From contig CALLPZ010000310.1 of NCBI GenBank assembly GCA_938015405.1, positions 1 through 6,599 of the forward strand: DNA of 6,599 nt. Direction: 5' to 3'. The notes beneath the pieces are model-generated. The model searched no databases. It saw only the letters and a list, made by a program, of their open reading frames with translations, and was not told where the DNA came from. Below, one piece after another: positions 1 through 5,277 of this stretch. Both the position numbers and the translations under genes were made by a program. Within the stretch, counting starts at the first letter, position 1, and each line of letters starts with the position of its first letter. Source of the stretch: an uncultured Pseudanabaenaceae cyanobacterium (GTDB lineage: Bacteria; Cyanobacteriota; Cyanobacteriia; PCC-9006; JAAUQQ01).

Positions 1-413
1 AGCTCTCCCAAGATTAGGGAAAGGTAAGCAATGATGACGACAACGAGCAAGAAGCCTAGCTTGTCGGCAAACGGTTCTAGGGCTGGCACCTGCTTGAGCT
101 TCTCCGCCACGGGCTCTGCCAGGGCTGAACCACCAAAGGCACCACTGATGATGCTGACCAATGTGATCCCCACTTGAACGGTGGAGAAGAAGTCGTCGGG
201 GCGGTTAGCAAGGTTGAGGGCGGCTTGGGCGCGGCGATCGCCTTGCCGAGCAGCTTGCTCTAGGCGAACTTTGCGGGCCGAGACCACAGCCAGCTCTGAC
301 ATGGCGAATAGGCCATTGGCGATGATCAGGGCTAAAACAATAAGAATATTAGTCAGCATAACGAGAGTCAGCAGTGCCAGCGGCTTCGCTGGGGGAATGG
401 GCTTGTGGCTCAT
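1..413 (-). CDS. HlyC/CorC (CNNM/DUF21) family membrane protein, N-terminal part, cut by window edge
   Basis: Reading the minus strand from the ATG at 413 gives 137 residues before the window ends. A hydrophobic segment (about residues 12-37) runs into ANGLFAMSELAVVSARKVRL (about 32-51), the signature at the start of the DUF21/CNNM transmembrane domain. Two more hydrophobic stretches follow: FFSTVQVGITLVSIISGAFG and LGFLLVVVIIAYLSLILGE. The last stops inside the LGE(L)VPK motif typical of the family. Full members are about 430-450 aa with a CBS pair and a CorC/HlyC C-terminal domain, which would lie off the left edge. Family members are inner-membrane proteins linked to Mg2+/Co2+ handling; the old name 'hemolysin' is misleading. 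Start choice: no ATG lies upstream in frame before a stop at 489-491, but an in-frame ATG at 359 (Met19) would give the more usual family N-terminus (MLTNILI...). Neither has a clear Shine-Dalgarno sequence. The family call is firm; the ion specificity is unknown. Confidence 0.9.
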   Translation of the reverse strand, partial: MSHKPIPPAKPLALLTLVMLTNILIVLALIIANGLFAMSELAVVSARKVRLEQAARQGDRRAQAALNLANRPDDFFSTVQVGITLVSIISGAFGGSALAEPVAEKLKQVPALEPFADKLGFLLVVVIIAYLSLILGE

Positions 414-501
414 TAGACCACTTAGATGCCATCTCCTACTACTCAGAAATAGTTTGCAAAAGTGCCCGCAAGACAAGGGCCACTTCACTTAAAGCTTATC
501 T

Positions 502-526
502 AAAAAGCCAACAAGTAACAATTAGC
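502..526 (-). terminator. weak candidate intrinsic terminator after the 74-aa ORF
   Basis: On the minus strand GCTAA (522-526) can pair with TTGGC (507-511), a 5-bp stem with one G-T pair and a 10-nt loop, followed directly by TTTTT (502-506). It lies 12 bases past the stop codon of the 538-762 ORF and ahead of the HlyC/CorC gene. The position is right but the stem is short, so this is only a candidate. Confidence 0.3.
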
Positions 527-537
527 ACCAGTATTTT

Positions 538-762
538 CTAACAGTTATTCTGCTCCTTAGGACGAGGATTTCTTCCTAAAATAGGGAGTTTTTTCCAAGT
601 AATTTGATACAGAAAGTGAGCGGCAAGATCATGGAGTCGCCAATCCAACTCGCCAAACTTTATCCAAACTTTATGTTCCCCCACTACAAACACTGAAATA
701 TAGGGCTGATGGAGATCACAGAGCAGAATATTTTTCTTTCTAGGTCTGGGTTTCGCCCCCAT
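538..762 (-). CDS. small hypothetical protein, 74 aa
   Basis: I do not recognise this gene. It runs from ATG (762) to TAG (538). The protein has a basic N-terminus (GAKPRPRKKN), a central part rich in aromatic and hydrophobic residues (LHQPYISVFVVGEHKVWIKF, then ELDWRLHDLAAHFLYQITWK), and a basic tail with GRNPRPKEQN. The two ends carry a loosely repeated PRP(R/K) motif. There is no signal peptide or membrane segment. The composition is protein-like, with four tryptophans or more conserved-looking aromatic positions rather than low-complexity sequence, and it does not lie opposite another gene. A promoter-like pair sits at 819-847, giving a leader of about 50 nt, and a weak terminator at 502-526. 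No Shine-Dalgarno sequence is visible, which is not unusual in cyanobacteria. It could instead be a remnant of a longer gene. Existence is moderately supported; function is unknown. Confidence 0.45.
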   Translation of the reverse strand: MGAKPRPRKKNILLCDLHQPYISVFVVGEHKVWIKFGELDWRLHDLAAHFLYQITWKKLPILGRNPRPKEQNNC

Positions 763-818
763 TGTCGAGCTATTGAACTAGGTAGAGTTTTGTCACAACT
801 TTCCAGACATTCTTGAGA

Positions 819-847
819 ACTATAAAAAGTATCTTCAGCATCGTGAA
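819..847 (-). promoter_or_regulatory. candidate sigma70-type promoter for the 74-aa ORF
   Basis: On the minus strand TTCACG (842-847; four of six matches to TTGACA) is followed, after exactly 17 bp, by TATAGT (819-824; five of six matches to TATAAT). The expected start of transcription is near 812, about 50 nt upstream of the ATG at 762. This is a match by eye only; AT-rich sequence can give such matches by chance. Confidence 0.35.
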
Positions 848-1159
848 ATTTGCGGTATCAATTTAAGTAGCAATTAGTATTTAGGCTCCGGCCTAGATTT
901 GGAGAATTAGGTTTACACAAAAGACCTCTCCAATTAGCAGCTTTAATCCCGGTGATTGCAGCCCTCCCATGACTGCACAATATTTCTGTAGTTGGCCTGA
1001 ACAGTGCTTGCTGCAAAGATTGTGCTGACCTCCATTAGATATTGCCGTCACCTAAGACTGCCTTGAATTGAGGGATGGGTGTGGTGGTGTTAGGGGCTGA
1101 TAGCCCAACCACAATTGATGTTCCCTTCTTTTACGTCAATCCGTTTGTTCCCTTTCAGC

Positions 1160-1163
1160 AGGA
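1160..1163 (+). promoter_or_regulatory. ribosome binding site that decides the start of the large gene
   Basis: AGGA lies 10 nt before the ATG at 1174. The longest reading frame opens at an ATG at 1075, but there the only purine run (GAGGG) directly abuts the ATG, too close to act, and the 33 extra residues are neither a signal peptide nor part of the domain. The start at 1174 is therefore preferred. Confidence 0.55.
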
Positions 1164-1173
1164 AGTATTAACA

Positions 1174-4100
1174 ATGACAGGCATGATAGATCGCTCAAAG
1201 TTTGACGTATCGTCGCAATCGAATCTAACGACAAAGTCGCTCGTTTTAATTGATGCGAATGTCAGTGACCTAGCTGTGCTGCTGTCTGATTTGTCAGCAG
1301 CAAGCAACGCCATTGTAGTCAACCGCCAAACCGATGGAATTGCACAAATTACGGCAGCACTGGAAGCCTATCCAGAACTGAGTACGGTCCATCTCATTTC
1401 CCATGGAGAGCCCGGATGTTTGCATTTGGGAACCAGTCGGTTGAGCTTCGAGACTTTGGAGCAGTACGAGCAAGAATTGCGCTCCTGGGCCAAGTATCTG
1501 CAAGGGAAAGAGCTGCTGCTATACGGCTGTAACGTTGCCCAGGGGGCGCTAGGCCATCTCTTTATTCAGCAATTGCATCAGCTGACCGGGGCAGCCATTG
1601 CCGCTTCTCCGCTGCCGGTGGGATCAACTGAGCAAGGCGCTCAGTGGACCTTAAGCCATCAGCTCGGCACCATTCAGTCCGCGATCGCGTTCTCCGAAAC
1701 GCTGCAACAAACCTATGCAGGGCAATTTGCTGCTCCGGTATTTGAAGGGACTTCTTTTCCCAGCTTCAGCACACCCGAAGATGGAGAACTGACCGTTTTA
1801 GCAGCGGACGGTGTGCTGGCCGACGTCACCGATGCAGATGGTGATGTTCTCCGCGTCAATCTGGCAGATATTCCCCAGAATGGTGGCATCTTGCTGGATC
1901 CAGAAGATGGCTCTTTTGTTTACACCCCCAACCCTGGCTTTGTCGGCGTAGAAACGTTTTCCTACACCGTCACTGACGGCACCAATACAACAGGGCCCAT
2001 AACCGTCACCATCCAGGTGGGTAATCAAGCCCCTGTTCTGCCCACAACCACACCCACCTATGCGGTGGAGGCCAACGGAAGCCTCGTGGTTTCTGAAGCG
2101 GATGGTGTGCTCAATGGGGTCTCTGATCCAGATGGGGATAGCTTACAGATCCTCCTCTCTCAGAACCCAGCCAATGGCGGGATTCTCATCAGCCCAACCA
2201 ATGGCTCATTTACCTACACTCCCAATCCTGGTTTTGTCGGCACAGAATTCTTTTCCTACACCGTCACTGATGGAACGGTCACTTCAGACCCCATCCCAGT
2301 CACCATTGCTGTAGGAGAGATTACGAACGAAGCCCCAAACACTCCCGTCCCCACACCAACCTACGGAGCTCCTGCGGACCAACCCTTCACAGTGGCGGTG
2401 GCAGATGGCGTACTCAACGGTGTGACAGATCCCGAGGGTGACCCTATCAGCATTGCCCTCGCTGATATCCCTCAGAATGGTGGGATCTTAATTGACCCCA
2501 ATGATGGCTCCTTTACCTACACCCCTAATGCTGGGTTTGCGGGTACAGAAACCTTCTCCTACACCATCACTGACGGCATCAACACCACGGCTCCCGTACC
2601 GGTCAGCATTGAGGTGAGCCAGCCCCCCGTCGGTCCAACGACGAATCCCACTTTCAGCACCACGGTAGGCAACAGCCTCACAGTCTTACCCGCTGACGGT
2701 GTACTCAACGATATAACCGACCCGGATGGCGACACGCTGCGCATCAACCTGGCTGATGCACCTCAAAATGGGGAGCTCCTGCTCAATCCGGAGGATGGCT
2801 CCTTCACTTACACTCCGAACCCTGGTTTTGAAGGCACTGAAACCTTCTCCTACACGGTTACCGATGGCATCAACACCTCGGCTCCCATTCCCGTCAGCAT
2901 CGAGGTCGCTGCGGGGAGTGACAACCTCCCCCCCACAACTCCCGATCCCACACCCACCTACGGGGCTCCTGCGGACCAACCCTTGACGGTTTCAGTGGCA
3001 GATGGGGTCCTTGATGGTGTGACCGATCCCGAGGGCGATCCGATTAGCATTGCCCTCGCTGATATTCCTCAAAACGGGGGGATCTTGATTGACCCCAATG
3101 ATGGCTCCTTTACCTACACCCCGAATGCTGGGTTTGCGGGTACAGAAACCTTCTCCTACACCATCACTGATGGAATCAACACGACAGCTCCTGTCCCCGT
3201 CTCCATCACGGTTAGTCAGGCTCCTGTTGGTCTACCAACAGACCTCACGTTCAGCACAACCGAGGACAACAGCCTTACAGTCTTGCCTGCTGATGGTGTC
3301 CTCAACGGCATAACCGATCCAGATGGCGACCCCCTCAGCATTGCCCTCGCTGATATTCCTCAGAATGGAGGCATCTTAATTGACCCGAACGATGGATCTT
3401 TAACCTACACTCCCAATCCTGGGTTTGTCGGCACTGAGACCTTCTCTTACACCGTGACTGACGGGATTAATACCTCAGCTCCCATCCCCGTCGCCATCAA
3501 CGTCGCCGGCGATGGTCCCGTCCCCAACCAACCACCAACGCTACCCGGCGCTACGCCCACCTACGATGCGGTGGTCGATCAGCCCCTAACGGTGACGCCT
3601 AACGAAGGCGTCCTTGAGGGCGTCACCGATCCCGAGGGCGATCCTCTCAGCATTAACCTGGCTGATATTCCCCAGAATGGGGGCATCTTGATTGATCCGA
3701 ACGATGGATCTTTCACCTATACGCCTAATCCTGGGTTTGTCGGCACTGAGACCTTCTCCTACACCGTGACCGATGGCGTCAACACCACGGCTCCTATCCC
3801 CGTCACCATTGAAGTCGCTCCGACTCCTGTCAACCAACCCCCAACCTTACCCGACGCCACTCCTACCTACGGAGCACCTGCAGACCAACTCTTTGTTGTG
3901 TTTGCGGATCAAGGCGTGTTGAAAGGAGTGACAGACCCCGAAGGCGATACCCTACGCATTGCCTTAGCTGATATTCCACAAAACGGTGGCCTCAATATCA
4001 GTCCAGACGATGGCTCGTTCCTCTATCAGCCCAACCCTGGCTTTGCAGGTATCGAGACCTTCTCTTACACCGTGACCGATGGCATCAATACTTCGGAGCC

Positions 4101-4980
4101 TATCCCGGTCACGATTGAGGTCAGCCGCCCTCCTGTTGTTCCAGCAACAACTCCCACCTACAGCACGACCATTGATACGCCACTGGATGTTGCACCCAGC
4201 GATGGCGTCCTGGATGGCATTACCGACCCCGATGGGGATACCCTCAGCATTAATCTTGCAGATGCCCCTCAAAATGGCAGCATTTTGCTAGACCCTGACA
4301 CCGGTTCCTTTGTCTACACTCCTAATCCTGGGTTTGCTGGAACTGAAACCTTCACCTACACCGTGACGGACGGCATCAATACTTCGGAGCCCATTCCAGT
4401 CAGTATTGATATTGCTGGGAAGGACCCCAATCGTCTGAGCGATGTCTTCATTAACTTTGATGCCAGCACCATTGGCGAGTTACCAGCGGGTACTGTGATT
4501 ACCGATCAATTCAGCGATGTGGGACTAACGATTTCCACACCGTTCAATGAATTCGGAGCCATGATCTTCGACAGTGCAAATCCCACTGGCGGTGACTTTG
4601 ATTTGTCGAGTGAAACCCAGGGCAATGTGCTGATTATTTCTGAGGATGGTGATAGCTCGGATCCAGATGATGAAATGTTCGGCGGCACCATTCGCTTTGA
4701 ATGGGATAGTCTCGTCAACGTCGAAAATGCCGACTTCTTAGACATCGGCCAAGATGGCGGTACTGTCGAGCTATTCGGCATCGATGGTGCGCTAATTCAG
4801 AGCTTCGAGATTCCCAATCTGGGTAATGATTCTGAGCAAGTACTGACCCTTGGGGTCTCTGATGTCGCTCGCATGGATGTCAACTTTGCCAACAGTGGCG
4901 CAGTGGCCAGTCTCATGTGGGAAGGCCGAGGGGTTGCAGATATTGCTACAGGGTTGCCTGGTAATTTGGATGACTGCTAG
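1174..4980 (+). CDS. DUF4347 protein with nine tandem cadherin/Ig-like domains (putative surface or extracellular adhesin)
   Basis: The preferred product is 1268 aa (1301 aa if read from the ATG at 1075). Residues about 23-186 are a DUF4347 domain: VLIDANVSDLAVLLSDL, then LISHGEPGCLHLG with His77, then LLLYGCNVAQGALG with Cys119, closing at QTYAGQFA. Residues 187-1086 are nine tandem domains of 97-103 aa of the bacterial cadherin/Ig-like type (Big_9-like, 'tandem-95 repeat'). Each has ADGVL..(V/I)(T/S)D.(D/E)GD near its start, NGG(I/L) and DGSF.YTPN.GF in the middle, and ETFSYT(V/I)TDG at its end. Residues 1087-1268 are a single acidic domain I cannot name, containing FGAMIFDSANPTGGDFDL and ISEDGDSSDPDDE. 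No signal peptide, membrane span, LPXTG, PEP-CTERM or RTX nonapeptide is visible. Proteins with this architecture are usually large exported proteins, and the D.DGD motifs suggest Ca2+-stiffened domain linkers; adhesion is an inference. Transcription seems to be monocistronic, ending at the terminator at 5051-5085. Confidence 0.92.
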   Translation: MTGMIDRSKFDVSSQSNLTTKSLVLIDANVSDLAVLLSDLSAASNAIVVNRQTDGIAQITAALEAYPELSTVHLISHGEPGCLHLGTSRLSFETLEQYEQELRSWAKYLQGKELLLYGCNVAQGALGHLFIQQLHQLTGAAIAASPLPVGSTEQGAQWTLSHQLGTIQSAIAFSETLQQTYAGQFAAPVFEGTSFPSFSTPEDGELTVLAADGVLADVTDADGDVLRVNLADIPQNGGILLDPEDGSFVYTPNPGFVGVETFSYTVTDGTNTTGPITVTIQVGNQAPVLPTTTPTYAVEANGSLVVSEADGVLNGVSDPDGDSLQILLSQNPANGGILISPTNGSFTYTPNPGFVGTEFFSYTVTDGTVTSDPIPVTIAVGEITNEAPNTPVPTPTYGAPADQPFTVAVADGVLNGVTDPEGDPISIALADIPQNGGILIDPNDGSFTYTPNAGFAGTETFSYTITDGINTTAPVPVSIEVSQPPVGPTTNPTFSTTVGNSLTVLPADGVLNDITDPDGDTLRINLADAPQNGELLLNPEDGSFTYTPNPGFEGTETFSYTVTDGINTSAPIPVSIEVAAGSDNLPPTTPDPTPTYGAPADQPLTVSVADGVLDGVTDPEGDPISIALADIPQNGGILIDPNDGSFTYTPNAGFAGTETFSYTITDGINTTAPVPVSITVSQAPVGLPTDLTFSTTEDNSLTVLPADGVLNGITDPDGDPLSIALADIPQNGGILIDPNDGSLTYTPNPGFVGTETFSYTVTDGINTSAPIPVAINVAGDGPVPNQPPTLPGATPTYDAVVDQPLTVTPNEGVLEGVTDPEGDPLSINLADIPQNGGILIDPNDGSFTYTPNPGFVGTETFSYTVTDGVNTTAPIPVTIEVAPTPVNQPPTLPDATPTYGAPADQLFVVFADQGVLKGVTDPEGDTLRIALADIPQNGGLNISPDDGSFLYQPNPGFAGIETFSYTVTDGINTSEPIPVTIEVSRPPVVPATTPTYSTTIDTPLDVAPSDGVLDGITDPDGDTLSINLADAPQNGSILLDPDTGSFVYTPNPGFAGTETFTYTVTDGINTSEPIPVSIDIAGKDPNRLSDVFINFDASTIGELPAGTVITDQFSDVGLTISTPFNEFGAMIFDSANPTGGDFDLSSETQGNVLIISEDGDSSDPDDEMFGGTIRFEWDSLVNVENADFLDIGQDGGTVELFGIDGALIQSFEIPNLGNDSEQVLTLGVSDVARMDVNFANSGAVASLMWEGRGVADIATGLPGNLDDC
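1732..4431 (+). repeat. nine tandem cadherin/Ig-like coding repeats
   Basis: The repeat units, placed by eye from proline-rich linker to linker, are: 1732-2025, 2026-2331, 2332-2622, 2623-2925, 2926-3219, 3220-3528, 3529-3834, 3835-4128 and 4129-4431. Each is 291-309 bp and all are in frame. Units 3, 5, 7 and 8 are one subtype (TY(G/D)A...DQ, DPEGD). Units 4, 6 and 9 are another ((F/Y)STT, DPDGD). Units 1 and 2 are more divergent. The variable linkers range from two residues to about eight (for example AGDGPVPN after unit 6). The last unit is not degenerate. Confidence 0.93.
2332..3528 (+). repeat. higher-order duplication of a two-domain unit (repeats 3-4 and 5-6)
   Basis: Repeats 3 and 5 match each other far better than their neighbours, and repeat 4 matches the first half of repeat 6. 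The offset in the core of repeats 3 and 5 is 597 bp (199 codons). At the DNA level 2491-2573 and 3088-3170 agree at 82 of 83 positions, with the only difference at 2526/3123. This points to a recent duplication of a dimer followed by some divergence. Confidence 0.85.
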
Positions 4981-5050
4981 ACCACGGCCCGATGCTCCGG
5001 GGACTGTCTGAAGTCAAACTTTCCTAGGCAGCATTGTTGATTAAGTGATG

Positions 5051-5085
5051 AAGGTGCTGTGGCGAGATTCGTCACAGCACTTTTT
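5051..5085 (+). terminator. strong intrinsic (Rho-independent) terminator of the large gene
   Basis: GTGCTGTGGCGA (5054-5065) pairs with TCGTCACAGCAC (5069-5080), a 12-bp stem with a single G-T pair and a GAT loop. TTTTT (5081-5085) follows at once, and the AAG at 5051-5053 can extend the stem into the T run. It lies about 70 bases after the stop codon at 4980, and separates this transcript from mfd. Confidence 0.92.
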
Positions 5086-5222
5086 CTTGGGGATGCGATC
5101 GCCCACATCCTCTGAAATCACTCCAATCTGAATCCCCCATCCATCTCCTTAGCGCTATCGCCAACCTTAGAATTCTACGTATCCCCCGCCTAGGCTCTGT
5201 ATTCTTCGGTAGAGTGGAAATG

Positions 5223-5240
5223 GGTTGGATTAATCCATCC
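5223..5240. promoter_or_regulatory. palindrome upstream of mfd, possible operator
   Basis: The perfect 12-bp palindrome TGGATTAATCCA (5226-5237) is flanked by GG..CC across a T/T mismatch, giving an 18-base dyad centred between 5231 and 5232, about 46 bases before the mfd ATG. This fits a dimeric regulator site, but no known operator is recognised. The rest of 5086-5277 shows a HIP1 site and no convincing promoter. Confidence 0.3.
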
Positions 5241-5277
5241 AAGACCTAGCCAATTTCATCGCCTGTTTCCAGACTCC

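Larger units (their letters stand above)
763..1173. other. non-coding leader region ahead of the large gene, with two adjacent inverted repeats
   Basis: About 400 bases separate the 74-aa ORF from the ATG at 1174. No convincing gene or RNA gene is visible. Besides the minus-strand promoter candidate, there are two neighbouring inverted repeats. The first is ATTTAGGC (879-886) with GCCTAGAT (891-898) around the tetraloop TCCG, with one G-T pair. The second is TTGGAGA (899-905) with TCTCCAA (927-933). Plus-strand promoter candidates are poor: TTTACA (912-917), 17 bp, TAGCAG (935-940); and TTGCGG (850-855), 19 bp, TAGTAT (875-880). I would not choose between them. Confidence 0.4.

Noticed and set aside
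181..492. Plus-strand frame of 103 codons
   Set aside because: It lies opposite the HlyC/CorC gene, whose minus-strand product has clear family motifs; the plus-strand translation is Arg/Ser-rich and has no recognisable motif.
821..826. TATAAA as a plus-strand -10 box for the large gene
   Set aside because: The nearest good -35 match (TTGTCA, 790-795) is 25 bp away, too far; the same bases fit a minus-strand promoter better.
1075..1173. Signal peptide at the N-terminus of the longest frame
   Set aside because: The residues VVVLGADSPTTIDVPFFYVN lack a basic start and a continuous hydrophobic core of the proper form, and the start at 1174 is better supported.
1798..4272. Several minus-strand and shifted plus-strand frames across the repeat array
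   Set aside because: They recur with the period of the coding repeats, so one open stretch is copied with each unit; they are shadows of the large gene.
1732..4431. CRISPR array or other non-coding repeat
   Set aside because: The repeat period is about 300 bp, all units stay in one reading frame, and the changes are mostly at third positions; this is protein-domain repetition.
4432..4980. RTX (type I secretion) calcium repeats at the C-terminus
   Set aside because: No GGxGxD nonapeptide series is present; only isolated DG and GG pairs are seen.
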